From Corticimicrobacter populi (GTDB taxonomy: Bacteria; Pseudomonadota; Gammaproteobacteria; Burkholderiales; Burkholderiaceae_B): DNA of 64,000 nucleotides. This document shows positions 27,506 to 37,654 of the stretch, in pieces. Position 1 is the first letter of the stretch. Every line of letters starts with the position of its first letter. Where the stretch lies: assembly GCF_003123725.1 (NCBI RefSeq), contig NZ_QETA01000008.1, forward strand, positions 93,643 through 157,642, read 5' to 3'. Below the pieces are notes generated by a model. That model was not told the DNA's origin. It made no database searches and saw nothing but the letters and a program-made list of their open reading frames with translations. A program made the position numbers and the translations under genes.

Positions 27506-28461
27506 GATTTGCGCAGCCTCGGGTTGAAGACAATGGTGCAGATGTCCGCCAGCAGCAGCAGAAACAGATAGCACGCACTGAAGAACAGCACCCCGGCCTG
27601 CACCATCGGCAAATCCCGGTTGCTCACCGCATCCACCAGTTGCAGCGCCAATCCCGGATAATTGAAAATGGTCTCGATGATGATGACGCCGCCCAGCAGG
27701 TAGGACGTGCTCAGCGCCATCACATTGGCAATCGGGCCGACCGCATTGGGCAGGGCGTGCGACAGCACCACCCGCAACGGCCGCCCCCCCTTGAGCAGCG
27801 CCATTTCCACATAGGGCGCATCGAGCTGGTTGATAATGGCCGCCCGCGTCATGCGCGCCATCTGCGCCACGACCACGCAGCTCAGGGTCAGCACCGGCAT
27901 GGCATAGCTGCGCAAAAACGCGCCCAGGCTGTCGACGTTGCCGCCGAACGACAGTGCCGGCAGCCACTGCAGCTTGACGGCAAACACCAGCACGGCCAGC
28001 GTCGCCACCAGGAATTCCGGCACCGCCACCACCGACATGGTCAGGATGCCCAGCACCCGGTCGAGCCGCGAACCATTGCTCATCGCCGAGACGATGCCCA
28101 GCACCAGCGCGATCGGCACGGACACCAGCACCGTCACCCCCGCCAGCATCAGCGAGTTGGGAATCCGCGAGGCAATCAGCTCGGCCACCGGGAAACCGCT
28201 GGCATACGACGTGCCCAGATCGCCCTGCAGGATGCCCGCCAGCCATTGCCAGAAACGCAGCCAGACCGGCTGGTCCAGCCCCAGTTGCTGGCGCAGCGCG
28301 GCCACGGTCTCAGGCGTGGCCTGCTGCCCCAGGGCCAGTTGCGCCGCGTCTCCCGGCAGCAGGCTGGTGATGCCGAAGATCAGCGCGGCCACCAGGAACA
28401 GGGTCAACAGCCCGGCCCCCAGACGCCTGACAATCAGGCTGGCAATGGTCCAATTGAACAT
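27502..28461 (-). CDS. DppB-like ABC permease
   Basis: 319 aa with about six membrane helices. The N-terminal RRLGAGLLTLFLVAALIFG and LRQQLGLDQPVWLRFWQWL match DppB/OppB permeases, and LDAPYVEMALLKGGRPLRV is the EAA loop. AAGGAG lies 6 nt before the ATG, 19 nt after the binding-protein stop. With the DppC-like subunit it forms the transmembrane pore. Confidence 0.93.
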   Translation of the reverse strand: MFNWTIASLIVRRLGAGLLTLFLVAALIFGITSLLPGDAAQLALGQQATPETVAALRQQLGLDQPVWLRFWQWLAGILQGDLGTSYASGFPVAELIASRIPNSLMLAGVTVLVSVPIALVLGIVSAMSNGSRLDRVLGILTMSVVAVPEFLVATLAVLVFAVKLQWLPALSFGGNVDSLGAFLRSYAMPVLTLSCVVVAQMARMTRAAIINQLDAPYVEMALLKGGRPLRVVLSHALPNAVGPIANVMALSTSYLLGGVIIIETIFNYPGLALQLVDAVSNRDLPMVQAGVLFFSACYLFLLLLADICTIVFNPRLRKS

Positions 28462-28480
28462 TCACGGCTCCTTTCCGGCT

Positions 28481-30055
28481 TCAGGCATCAAGCCAGACAT
28501 CCTCGGCAAAGCGGTATCCCATCAGCATGCCGGCCGGGTTCGGCGTCAGGCCCTTGACTCGCTTGTCATAGGCGTCGAGGAAGCTGATGAAAACCGGGAT
28601 CAGCACACTGCACTGCTCGCTGATCAGGACCTGCATGTCGCCATACATCTGCTTGCGCTTGCCCTCGTCCAGCTCGGCCCGGGCCTGGATCAGCAACTCG
28701 TCGAACTGCGCGTTCTGCCAGCCCGATTCGTTCCAGGGCGAATCCGATTTGTAGAACTGCGAGAAGAGCGCATCCAGCGTCGGCCGTGGATTGATCGACC
28801 CGTAGGACATCGGGTGCTTCATCCAGTGATTGCTCCAGTAGCCGTCATAGGGCACCCGTCGCACGTTCAATTGCAACCCGACTGTACGTGCGCTCTGCTG
28901 CAGCAACTGGGCGCCATCGACCGACCCTTCGACATTGGGCGTGCAGACCAGGTCTCCGCCCTTGCCCTGCAGCTTGCCGCGTTCGACGTGAAAGCGCGCA
29001 CGGTCGGGATCGTAGGCCCGCTGGGGCAGATCTTTCATGTAGTAGGGATGCCAGTCGGGCACCGGATGGTCGTTGGCCAGCGTGCCGTAGCCGCGCAGGA
29101 TCGCATCGCGCACCCGCTCGCGGTTCTGCAGGTATTTCATGGCCATGACGAAATCCGGATCGCGCACCACATCGGCATCCTGGCGCAGGATCAGGTTGGT
29201 ATACAGCCCGGAACGGGTTTCCAGCACCTCATGGCGGCCACCGGCGCGCAGGCGCTCGATGTCGCGCGGGCCGATGGTCGTCACCATGTGCAGATCGCCG
29301 GCCAGCAGCCCATTGACACGCGCAGCCTGGTCGGTCAGGCCGATCAGTTCGATTTCGTCCAGGTACGGCTTGCCGTTTTTCCAGAAATTCTCGTTGCGCA
29401 CACCCACCACGCTGCCGCCCGGCGTGAACGATTTGCTGCGATAGGGCCCCGTGCCGTTGGCCAGCGCAAAATCGGTCGTGCCATCGGCAATGATCAGGAA
29501 ATGCGAGGTGCCGAGCAGGGCCGGCAGATCGACGTTGGGCGACACCAGTTCAATGCGGACATCGTGCGGGCCTTCCGCCACCACCGTCTCGAACTGATCA
29601 GCCAGTGACTTGGCCTTGGACGCCGTGGCAGGATCCTTGTGCCGCAACAGCGAATAGACCACGTCGTCGGCCGTGAAAGGCTTGCCATCGTGAAACACCA
29701 CACCCTGGCGCAGCTTGAGGTGCCAGACACGGCCATCCGGCGACTCGAACGACTCCGCCAGCGCCGGCTGGGCATGCATCTGGTCATCGAGTTCGGTCAG
29801 CCCGCTGTAGAACATGAACTGGCGCATGTAGTCGCCGGAGTTGGTGCCCTTGGCCGGGTCCAGCGTATCGGCGACCGACGAGTTGGATGCCGCTACGCGC
29901 AACCTGCCGCCACGCCTGGGGGCTTCGGCCAGGGCCGGTCCGCCATAGAGCAGCAGCCCAGCTGCCGACATGGACAGCCCCGTCGCCATGGACAATCGCA
30001 GAATGTCGCGACGGGACCAGCCAGATTTGCCGTGCTTATCAGTGTCATTCCCCAT
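28481..30055 (-). CDS. Tat-exported extracellular solute-binding protein, family 5
   Basis: 524 aa. The N-terminus has a Tat motif (WSRRDILRLS) followed by a hydrophobic stretch ending near ALAEAPRRGG. The family-5 signature region is ALAESFESPDGRVWHLKLRQGVVFHDGKPF. Such proteins bind peptides, opines, nickel or other solutes in the periplasm and deliver them to Dpp-type permeases. Tat rather than Sec export is less common in this family and suggests folding before export. The ribosome binding site is GGAAG 4 nt before the ATG. Confidence 0.92.
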   Translation of the reverse strand: MGNDTDKHGKSGWSRRDILRLSMATGLSMSAAGLLLYGGPALAEAPRRGGRLRVAASNSSVADTLDPAKGTNSGDYMRQFMFYSGLTELDDQMHAQPALAESFESPDGRVWHLKLRQGVVFHDGKPFTADDVVYSLLRHKDPATASKAKSLADQFETVVAEGPHDVRIELVSPNVDLPALLGTSHFLIIADGTTDFALANGTGPYRSKSFTPGGSVVGVRNENFWKNGKPYLDEIELIGLTDQAARVNGLLAGDLHMVTTIGPRDIERLRAGGRHEVLETRSGLYTNLILRQDADVVRDPDFVMAMKYLQNRERVRDAILRGYGTLANDHPVPDWHPYYMKDLPQRAYDPDRARFHVERGKLQGKGGDLVCTPNVEGSVDGAQLLQQSARTVGLQLNVRRVPYDGYWSNHWMKHPMSYGSINPRPTLDALFSQFYKSDSPWNESGWQNAQFDELLIQARAELDEGKRKQMYGDMQVLISEQCSVLIPVFISFLDAYDKRVKGLTPNPAGMLMGYRFAEDVWLDA

Positions 30056-30091
30056 GATGCTTCCTTTTGTGTTGCGTTGACGACTTCGACT

Positions 30092-31372
30092 TCAGAAAAA
30101 CAGGTCCTTCATCCGGTAATACAGTCCCGCCATCGGCAGGAACCAGGGCGTGCCGCTATAGCCCGGCACCGCGGGCCATTGATCCGCGCCTTGCCAGGGA
30201 TGCTGGGCCGGCCGGCCCAGCATCTGCTCGGCCATGACCTGCCCCATGCGCACCGACATCTGGGTGCCATGCCCGCTGTAGCCGGTCGAGAAATACAGTC
30301 CCTCGTGCAGTCCGGCACGCGGGAATCGGTCCACCGTCATATCGACCAGACCGCCCCAGCAGTATTCGATCCGGGTCCCGGCAAGCTGGGGAAATACCCG
30401 CTGCAGGCCGGCCTCCAGAATGTGGCCACTCTTGCGATCGGACAGCGGATTGCTGAGTGCAAATCGGGCACGCCCGCCAAAGACCAGACGCCCATCTTCC
30501 GTGGTGCGGAAGTAGTTGCCGATGTTCAGCGTCGTCACGTATGTGCGCCGCTGCGGCAGTAAGCTGTCGATCACGGCAGGGGCCAGCGGCTCGGTCACAA
30601 CGATGAAGCTGCCCACCGGCACGATGCGTCGCTGCAGCCAGGCAAAAGGGCCGACATTGGAGCAGCCCGTCGCCAACAGCACGCGCCCGGCCTCGATCGT
30701 GCCCCTGGACGTGCGCACTCGGTAACGCGTGCCTTCCAAGCGCTCCAGTCCGGTCACCGGCGTCTGCTCATGCACGCAGGCTCCCTGGCGAACCGCCGCC
30801 TGGGCCAGCCCCATGCCGAAACGCCCCATGTGCATCTGTGCGCCCCCCGGCATCAGCAATCCGCCGTGGAAGGCCTCGGAATCGATTTCATCGCGCAGCC
30901 CGGCTCGGTCAAACAGTTGGACATCGGACGACACATAGCGGCGAAGTGCCACATAGGTGGCCTCCAGTCCTTGCATATGACGTGCCTTGGAAGCCAGCTT
31001 GAGCTTGCCGCGACGCACGAAATCGCAGGCAATGTTTTCTTCGCGCACCAGTTGCTCGACATGATCGACCGCTTCCGTATAGAAGCGCTGCAGGGAGCAG
31101 GCTCGTTCCAGCCCCGCGCTCCTGACCAGCCCGGCAAAATCGTGGGCAACGCCGGTATTGCAGTGCCCGCCATTGCGCCCGGAGGCCTGGCCGATCACGG
31201 TCCCGGCATCAAGCACCACCACCTGCACACCGGCGCGCGCCAGCGACAGGGCCGCAGACAGCCCGGTAAATCCGGCCCCCACGATCACGCATTCTGCCTG
31301 GGCAGGCAGGTCCGACGCAGCGGAAGCATCGAAGGCGGGTGCGGTACTCAGCCAGTACGGTTCGAGCTTCAT
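30092..31372 (-). CDS. PuuB-like FAD-dependent amine oxidase
   Basis: 426 aa. The dinucleotide fold is CVIVGAGFTGLSAALSLARAG, followed by GQASGRNGGHCNTG, the conserved GRN-GGH motif of gamma-glutamylputrescine oxidase-like flavoproteins. The C-terminal FAD contact is YFSTGYSGHGTQMSV. The expected chemistry is oxidation of a primary or secondary amine to an aldehyde with release of ammonia or an amine. Its companions, an aldehyde dehydrogenase and GabT/GabD-like enzymes, mirror the Puu pathway, but no PuuA-type ligase or PuuD hydrolase is present. The ribosome binding site is weak. Confidence 0.82.
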   Translation of the reverse strand: MKLEPYWLSTAPAFDASAASDLPAQAECVIVGAGFTGLSAALSLARAGVQVVVLDAGTVIGQASGRNGGHCNTGVAHDFAGLVRSAGLERACSLQRFYTEAVDHVEQLVREENIACDFVRRGKLKLASKARHMQGLEATYVALRRYVSSDVQLFDRAGLRDEIDSEAFHGGLLMPGGAQMHMGRFGMGLAQAAVRQGACVHEQTPVTGLERLEGTRYRVRTSRGTIEAGRVLLATGCSNVGPFAWLQRRIVPVGSFIVVTEPLAPAVIDSLLPQRRTYVTTLNIGNYFRTTEDGRLVFGGRARFALSNPLSDRKSGHILEAGLQRVFPQLAGTRIEYCWGGLVDMTVDRFPRAGLHEGLYFSTGYSGHGTQMSVRMGQVMAEQMLGRPAQHPWQGADQWPAVPGYSGTPWFLPMAGLYYRMKDLFF

Positions 31373-31387
31373 GATGATGGCTACCGG

Positions 31388-32056
31388 TCAGAGTCCCAGC
31401 ACACCGGCCAATCCGCCGATATCGCGGATTTCCTGGTATCCGTAGTACGGTGTGGAGGGTTCGTGCCCACGCGCCACGAACACCTTGTTGCGGATCCCCA
31501 GATCATGGGCCGTCATCAGGTCGTAGCGCAGGCTGGAAGACACGTGCAGGATGTCTTCCGGGCCGCAGCCCAACTGATCCAGCATGTATTCGAACGGGCG
31601 CATGCGCGGCTTGTAGGCCTGCGCCTGCTGCGCCGTGAACACGGCATGAAAGGGCGCACCGAGCTTGTCGACATTGCTGTGGATCTGCTCGTCCATCGCA
31701 TTCGACAGAATCACCAGCGGCACCTCTTTGGCGACCTTGGCCAGCCCTGCCGGCACGTCGGCATGCGGTCCCCAGGTCGGCACCGTCCGGTAGATACGCT
31801 CGCCTTCGCCTTCCCGGTATTCGATGCCATTGCGCTTGCAGGTACGGCGGATGGCGCTCTCGACCACATCCTTGTAGGGCTTCCAGTCACCCAGCACTTC
31901 ATCCAGGCGAAACGCCGCAAAGTGTTGGGTGAAGGTCGGCATCATTTCGGGGCTGACGCGGTCGGCATAGATCTCGGCGGCAATGCCGGCCATGTCGAAA
32001 AAAATCAGCGTGCCGTAGCAATCGAAAGTGACGTACTTGGGTTTGAAAATGGCCAT
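31388..32056 (-). CDS. HAD hydrolase, haloacid dehalogenase type II family
   Basis: 222 aa. The nucleophile motif is FDCYGTL (Asp near residue 11). LVILSNAMD, AYKPRMRPFEYML and HVSSSLRYDLMTAHDLG provide the remaining HAD motifs in type II dehalogenase form. Type II members dehalogenate L-2-haloacids, but many are phosphatases of unknown substrate; conservation alone does not prove dehalogenation. AAGGA lies 7 nt upstream of the ATG. It is embedded in the operon between the oxidase and the aldehyde dehydrogenase. Confidence 0.85.
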   Translation of the reverse strand: MAIFKPKYVTFDCYGTLIFFDMAGIAAEIYADRVSPEMMPTFTQHFAAFRLDEVLGDWKPYKDVVESAIRRTCKRNGIEYREGEGERIYRTVPTWGPHADVPAGLAKVAKEVPLVILSNAMDEQIHSNVDKLGAPFHAVFTAQQAQAYKPRMRPFEYMLDQLGCGPEDILHVSSSLRYDLMTAHDLGIRNKVFVARGHEPSTPYYGYQEIRDIGGLAGVLGL

Positions 32057-32089
32057 GATGGATTCCTTGCGCTTGCCTGAAATGAAAAC

Positions 32090-33580
32090 TCAATCGAAGT
32101 CGATCAATACGCTCTTGTGACGCAGGTTCGCCTCGAAGGCCTGCCGTCCCAGATCCTTGCCCACGCCCGAGCCATTGAACCCGCCTGTGGGCACGATGAA
32201 GTCATGTGTGCGGCCATACCGGTTCACCCAGACCGTGCCAGCCGCCAGCGCACGGGTCGCGCGCAGGGCCCGGCCCAGGTCCTGCGTATGCACGCCGGCG
32301 GCCAATCCATACACCGGATGTCCGGCCAGCGCGATCCCTTCATCCTCATCATCGAAGACCTGCACGGTCAGCACCGGGCCGAAGATTTCATCGCGTACGG
32401 CAGGTGTATTGGCATCGATCTCTGTCAGGATGGTGGGCCGATAGAAAAAGCCGCCGCCGGTGCCTTCGAAAAAACCGCCCCCGGTCAGGGCACGAGCACC
32501 TGCAGCAATACTGGCCTGCACCGCCTCGTGCACCTTGTCGGCCTGCCGTCCGTTGATCAGCGGGGCATAGCGGGTGGCAGCCTGCCAGGTCAGGCCGGGG
32601 CGCAGTTCGGCAACCTCCTCGGCCACCGCCTCGACCAGCGCAGCCGCAATGCGTCGCTGCACGATCAGGCGTGTTCCGGCCACGCAGGCCTGTCCGGCAT
32701 TGGAGGTAAAGCCCTTGGCGATGCGACCGGCCACTTCGCGGATATCACCGGCATCCTCGAACACCAGTTGCGGGCTCTTGCCGCCCAGTTCCAGCGTGGC
32801 TGGCTTCATGCCATGATGCGCCGCCTCCGACATCACCACCGCTCCGGTCGCCGTAGACCCCGTGAACGACACCTTGCGCACCAGGGGGTGCCGCACCAGT
32901 GCAGACCCCGTGCTGGCACCATAGCCATTGACGATATTCAGGACACCCGCCGGCAGCCCAGCCTGGATGGCCAGTTCCGCCAGATACAGGGTCGAGAAAG
33001 GCGTCAGCTCCGACGGCTTGAGTACCACGGCATTGCCGGCCGCCAGTGCCGGGCCGCATTTCCAGGAAGCCATCGACAGCGGAAAATTCCACGGCGTGAT
33101 CGCCCCCACCACGCCATAGGGTTCCGGTGCCAGCAAACCCAGACTGCCGCCGCGCGTGGGCAGCAGATCGCCACTGTACTTGTCTGCACACTCGGCAAAA
33201 AAACGGATTGCCTCGGCGGTAAACGGAACTTCGTGTCGGATGCAATCATGAATGGGTCGGGTCGAGCTCACCGCCTCCAGCCGCCCCAGCGTCAAGCTGT
33301 GCTCGTCAATCAGGTCAGCCCAGCGACGCAGGATGCGGGCACGTTCGCGTGGTGGCCGGCGATCCCAGCCACTGTCCTGCAGCGCCTGATGGGCATTTTG
33401 CACGGCCCGGTCTACCAGGTCGGCATCGCCGTCGGGCACCGCCCCCAGCAGCAGCCCATCGGATGGCCGGTTGACCTCGATGTCCGATTGCCCGCCCGCC
33501 ACAGGGCTGCCCCCGATGAAATGGCCGCCTGGCAGCCTCACATCGCCGGGATCGAAATCGCTGATTGTGTTCATGTCCAT
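32090..33580 (-). CDS. Aldehyde dehydrogenase (PuuC/BetB-like)
   Basis: 496 aa NAD(P)-dependent enzyme. Conserved residues are visible in ITPWNFPLSMASWK (cofactor), ELGGKSPQLVFED (catalytic Glu) and NAGQACVAGTRL (catalytic Cys). The ending FNGSGVGKDLGRQAF fits aminoaldehyde or betaine-aldehyde type enzymes. It is expected to oxidise the aldehyde released by the adjacent PuuB-like oxidase. The ribosome binding site is poor. It lies 16 nt after hyuB in the same operon. Confidence 0.9.
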   Translation of the reverse strand: MDMNTISDFDPGDVRLPGGHFIGGSPVAGGQSDIEVNRPSDGLLLGAVPDGDADLVDRAVQNAHQALQDSGWDRRPPRERARILRRWADLIDEHSLTLGRLEAVSSTRPIHDCIRHEVPFTAEAIRFFAECADKYSGDLLPTRGGSLGLLAPEPYGVVGAITPWNFPLSMASWKCGPALAAGNAVVLKPSELTPFSTLYLAELAIQAGLPAGVLNIVNGYGASTGSALVRHPLVRKVSFTGSTATGAVVMSEAAHHGMKPATLELGGKSPQLVFEDAGDIREVAGRIAKGFTSNAGQACVAGTRLIVQRRIAAALVEAVAEEVAELRPGLTWQAATRYAPLINGRQADKVHEAVQASIAAGARALTGGGFFEGTGGGFFYRPTILTEIDANTPAVRDEIFGPVLTVQVFDDEDEGIALAGHPVYGLAAGVHTQDLGRALRATRALAAGTVWVNRYGRTHDFIVPTGGFNGSGVGKDLGRQAFEANLRHKSVLIDFD

Positions 33581-33596
33581 GAGTCTTTTTTCGTCC

Positions 33597-35591
33597 CTAG
33601 TCTTGTGCGACCGGCGTCAGGGCCGGAAAACGCTGCCGGATATCGGCCAGCACGGCATCCATCTGCATATCCATGTCGCCACCGGCATGCTCGCCGGCTG
33701 CCACGGCATCGAAGATCCGGTGCTTGAGGTAATGCCGCCACAGGATGGGCACGCCCGCCAGGAAATCGGTCAGGCGGGCGTAGCGTGCCCGGGTCCAGAC
33801 CTGTTCATAGGCGGTCCGTGCCGCGCCGAAATCGAAATGTTCGTCAGGCACGCCCACCACCATCGAGGCACGCAGCGCATCGGTCGCAGCCTGGTCGAGT
33901 TCGCCCTGTGCATTGATCACCACGCCATACTGCAAGCGCGCCTGGGCCGGGGAAACGAATCCGCACTGCACATCCCTGAGCACACGCTGGGAATCGCGTT
34001 CGAGCGGATTGCCGTAGCCGCCCGCGCCCGGCCCGATCACCCGGATCACATCACCCGGCTCGCAGGCCACCACGTCGGTATTGCCCAGTTCGACATGGCG
34101 CGACGTATCGGGATTTTTCTGGAATCGCGACAATGCCCCATGTCGCCCCCCCAGCACGCCCCAACTGTGAAAACGGGAGCGGTTGCGATTGCGGGCCGTC
34201 ACCACCGTACCCGGTGCCGACACCCGAAATGCCATGACCGTCGCCATGCCGCCCCGGTACTTGCCGGCACCGCCCGTATCCGGTTCGATACCGTAGCGCA
34301 GGAAATGAATCGGCACTTCGGCCTCGTTGATTTCGATGGGCGTGTTTTTCAGAAAGGCCGAAGAGCCACCCATGCCGTCCGGGCCATCGTTGAAGGGCGT
34401 GCCGCCGCCCCCACCGCCCACCGGGCCGATGGAAGCCATGATGGGCAGGTTGTGCCTGTCATGGGTCTTGATGTTCATGATGGCGTTGCCACCCGGCGCG
34501 CTGGCCGGAATCTTCTCCGGCAACGCCTGCGAGAACGCCCCGAAAGTCACGATCTGGGTCAGCATGCAGGTCAGCGAACGCATGCCCACGGCAGCCGGTG
34601 CTTCGCAATTGACCACGCTGCCCCGGGGCAGGATGGCACGCGCCACGCGCAGGGTGCCGGCATTGAGCAGCAAGCCCGGATGCAGCGTATAGAGCACATA
34701 GGTCAGGCCCACCATCGCCAGCGGATGGCGCTCACGCCCGCCCGTCGGCACGTTCAGCGATGATGCCAACTGGGGATCGCTGCCGGTATAGTCCAGCACC
34801 AGTTCATCACCCTGTATGCGCAACGTCAGCGCCACCCGGCAGGGATGGTCACTGTCACCATCCTCGTCGGCATAATCCGCAAAGAAATACTCACCGTCCG
34901 GAATCTCGCGGATGACGCTGCATGCCTGCTGGTGCGCATAGTCCAGGATGGCGCGTGCGCCTTCCCGGAAGGCATCGACACCGAAGCGGTCGATGATCTC
35001 GTGGATCTTGCGCTCGCCGATATTGACGGAGGCAATCTGGGCGTTGAAATCCCCCCAGTTCTGCGCAGGTGCCCGGACATTGAGCAGCAGGATATCGATC
35101 ACATCCTGGTTCAGCACACCGGCCCTGACGATCTTCAGCGGGGGAATCCGCACCCCCTCCTGGACGATCTCGGTCAGGGCACGCGACAACGAGGCAGGCA
35201 CGGCACCGCCGACATCCGTATTGTGGATATGCCCGACCACGAAGCAGACGATCCTGCCGTCATGGAAAACCGGCTTCCAGATATGCAGGTCCGGCGAGTG
35301 CGTGGCCACATTGCCGCTGTAGGAATCGTTGGTGATGCAGATGTCGCCCGGTTCGTAGCTGTCGATCATGTCCAGCACCGGCGCGTAATCGATGCCGCTG
35401 TACCAGGGTGCGCCGAAGCTGCGAGGCGAGGCAAAGGCCAGTCCGTCCTCGGTCAGGATGGTGCAGGAAAAGTCCTCGGTTTCCTTGACGAAGGCCGAAT
35501 GCGCAGTGCGCATCAGGGTATAGGCCATGGCATCGGCGGCTGCGCAGCAGTAATTCGCCAGGATCTGTATGTTTCTCTTGTCGAAGGCCAT
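33597..35591 (-). CDS. hyuB: HyuB, hydantoinase/oxoprolinase subunit B
   Basis: 664 aa of the hydantoinase B family. Conserved stretches include NYCCAAADAMAYTLMRTAHS at the start and DFSCTILTEDG. ICITNDSYSGNVATHSPDLH and VNCEAPAAVGMRS follow. The partner of HyuA, it catalyses ATP-dependent opening of cyclic amides such as hydantoins, 5-oxoproline or lactams. Of two ATGs, 35591 has GGAG spaced 7 nt, whereas 35597 (overlapping the hyuA stop) is only 1 nt from it, so I chose 35591. The exact substrate is unknown. Confidence 0.9.
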   Translation of the reverse strand: MAFDKRNIQILANYCCAAADAMAYTLMRTAHSAFVKETEDFSCTILTEDGLAFASPRSFGAPWYSGIDYAPVLDMIDSYEPGDICITNDSYSGNVATHSPDLHIWKPVFHDGRIVCFVVGHIHNTDVGGAVPASLSRALTEIVQEGVRIPPLKIVRAGVLNQDVIDILLLNVRAPAQNWGDFNAQIASVNIGERKIHEIIDRFGVDAFREGARAILDYAHQQACSVIREIPDGEYFFADYADEDGDSDHPCRVALTLRIQGDELVLDYTGSDPQLASSLNVPTGGRERHPLAMVGLTYVLYTLHPGLLLNAGTLRVARAILPRGSVVNCEAPAAVGMRSLTCMLTQIVTFGAFSQALPEKIPASAPGGNAIMNIKTHDRHNLPIMASIGPVGGGGGGTPFNDGPDGMGGSSAFLKNTPIEINEAEVPIHFLRYGIEPDTGGAGKYRGGMATVMAFRVSAPGTVVTARNRNRSRFHSWGVLGGRHGALSRFQKNPDTSRHVELGNTDVVACEPGDVIRVIGPGAGGYGNPLERDSQRVLRDVQCGFVSPAQARLQYGVVINAQGELDQAATDALRASMVVGVPDEHFDFGAARTAYEQVWTRARYARLTDFLAGVPILWRHYLKHRIFDAVAAGEHAGGDMDMQMDAVLADIRQRFPALTPVAQD

Positions 35592-35593
35592 GT

Positions 35594-37654
35594 TCATTCT
35601 CCGAAGGCCGCAGCAGGTACGCAGGCAATCACCAGGTTGCCGAAGCTGTCCACCGACACCGCCATGTCTGGCAACACCGTGGTGGTCGTATCGTTCTGCA
35701 TGACGATGGCAGGGCCGGTAAACGCATGCCCCTCGCGCAGGTCTTCGCGGACATACACCGGCACCGTGCGCCACTGCCCATCCATGAAGGCCTCGATCTG
35801 CTGGCGCGGCAGCAACGGCTGCAGCGCCTTGCCGATTGGCTTGATCACGGGCTTGGCCGTGGCACCGGAAATCACCAGCCGCAGACTGATCAGTTGCGGC
35901 ACGGCCTGCGCGTCGTGATGACCGAACAGGCGCGCGTGTTCACGATGGAAAGCCTGCGCGATCTGCGCCACGTCGCCACGCTCGATCCAGGCCGGCTCCA
36001 GCGGCGTCTCGATCTCGTACGACTGGCCGCGATAGCGCATATCCGCCGAACACTGCAGGATGCTCTCGCCGGTAAACGCCTGCTCCACCCGCAGCCACTG
36101 CTCGGCACGCGTGCGCAATCCGTCCAGCGCCGCCTGCAGCGGTACAGCGATGGTGGGCGACACATCCTGGTAAAGGGTATCGATGAAATCGTTGCGGACA
36201 TCGGCGACCAATCCACCCAGCGCGCTCAGCACACCCGGCACCAGGGGCACCACCACGCCCTGCAGGTTGAGTTCGCGTGCCAGGTAGCTGGCCATCATGG
36301 GCCCGGCCCCCCCGAAAGCCAGGAAATGGTATTCGCGCGGATCGATGCCGAAGCGCGACAGCAGGGCGCTGACATCGGCGTACATCTCGGACGTAGCGAT
36401 GCGGATGATGTTTTCGGCTGTCTCGTGTACATCCTGCTTCAGCAAAGCGGCCAGTTCACCCACGACGGCCAGCGAACGCGCGCGATCCACCTGCACTGCG
36501 CTGTAGCCAAGCTGGCTGTGCCCGATCACCCCGCAGACCACGAAGGCGTCGGTGACCGTTGCCCGCGTACCGCCCCGGTTGTAGCAGGCAGGCCCCGGCA
36601 GCGAGCCGGCACTGTCCGGCCCGACCTTGAGGACGCCATGCGCATCCACCCAGGCAATCGATCCGCCCCCCTGACCCACCGACGTCACCGACACGGACGG
36701 AATATGGATCTGAAATTCGCCCACGACCTCGCCGACACCATACTGGGCCTGGCCATCGTGGATCACGGCCACATCGGCACTGGTGCCGCCGATATCCAGG
36801 CTCAGGATGCGTCCGTAGCCGCAACTGCGCGCCACGAAGCCGGCCCCGATGACACCGGAGGCCGTGCCCGAAAGTATCATCTGCACGCTCTCGGCCTTGG
36901 CCTGGGCCGCGCTCATGACACCGCCATTGGACTTGGTGATCCGGGGTGGCACCGTCACACCCTGGGCGGCCAGGGCCTGCTCGAAAGAGGTCAGATAATG
37001 ACTGACCTTGGGCTGGACGTAGCCATTGATGACAGCGGTCGTGGTGCGCTCGTATTCACGGATGATGGGCCATATCTCGCTGGCGCAGAACACCGCCATG
37101 CCAGGAGCCTGTTGCTGCACCCACGCTTTGACGGCCTGTTCGTTGGCACCGTTGCGATAGGCATTCAGAAACGAGATGACCAGCCCTTCGCAGCCTTTCG
37201 CCTGCGCGGCAGCCAGAGCCTGTTCCATACTCTCCAGTTGGGCAGGCAACAGCACCTGGCCTTCACTGTCGATACGCTCGTCAATCGGGAACACGCGATC
37301 CCGGCTGATCAGGGGGTCGGGGCGGCGGCCATACAGGTTGTGGATGGGATGGATCTTCAACCGGCCCAGTTCCAGCACATCCTCGAAGTGACGCGTGGTC
37401 AGCAGGCCCAGCCGGACGCCCTTGCGCTGAATGACGGCATTGATGCCGACGGTCGTGCCATGCGTGAAATAGCCGACATCTTCCGCCCGGATGCCATCGC
37501 GCTCGGCAAACGTCTCAAGACCCTTGGTGATCTCGCTGCCCGGTGCATCCGGCCGCGACAGCACCTTCAGTGTGAAGACTTCCGAACTTGCCTCATCCAA
37601 TACGGCAAAGTCGGTAAATGACCCGCCGATATCGACCCCGATTCTGTAGCCCAT
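35594..37654 (-). CDS. hyuA: HyuA, hydantoinase/oxoprolinase ATPase subunit A
   Basis: 686 aa. The N-terminal actin-like ATPase motif is RIGVDIGGSFTDFAVLDE, then YFTHGTTVGINAVIQRKG. A second phosphate-binding region is ILSLDIGGTSADVAVIHDG, and FLAFGGAGPMMASYLAREL lies toward the C-terminus. HyuA phosphorylates the cyclic amide so that HyuB can hydrolyse it. The ATG at 37654 has AAGGG 8 nt upstream; starts at 37717 and 37675 would add residues with no ribosome binding site. First gene of the long minus-strand operon reaching to about 22.7 kb. Confidence 0.92.
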   Translation of the reverse strand: MGYRIGVDIGGSFTDFAVLDEASSEVFTLKVLSRPDAPGSEITKGLETFAERDGIRAEDVGYFTHGTTVGINAVIQRKGVRLGLLTTRHFEDVLELGRLKIHPIHNLYGRRPDPLISRDRVFPIDERIDSEGQVLLPAQLESMEQALAAAQAKGCEGLVISFLNAYRNGANEQAVKAWVQQQAPGMAVFCASEIWPIIREYERTTTAVINGYVQPKVSHYLTSFEQALAAQGVTVPPRITKSNGGVMSAAQAKAESVQMILSGTASGVIGAGFVARSCGYGRILSLDIGGTSADVAVIHDGQAQYGVGEVVGEFQIHIPSVSVTSVGQGGGSIAWVDAHGVLKVGPDSAGSLPGPACYNRGGTRATVTDAFVVCGVIGHSQLGYSAVQVDRARSLAVVGELAALLKQDVHETAENIIRIATSEMYADVSALLSRFGIDPREYHFLAFGGAGPMMASYLARELNLQGVVVPLVPGVLSALGGLVADVRNDFIDTLYQDVSPTIAVPLQAALDGLRTRAEQWLRVEQAFTGESILQCSADMRYRGQSYEIETPLEPAWIERGDVAQIAQAFHREHARLFGHHDAQAVPQLISLRLVISGATAKPVIKPIGKALQPLLPRQQIEAFMDGQWRTVPVYVREDLREGHAFTGPAIVMQNDTTTTVLPDMAVSVDSFGNLVIACVPAAAFGE

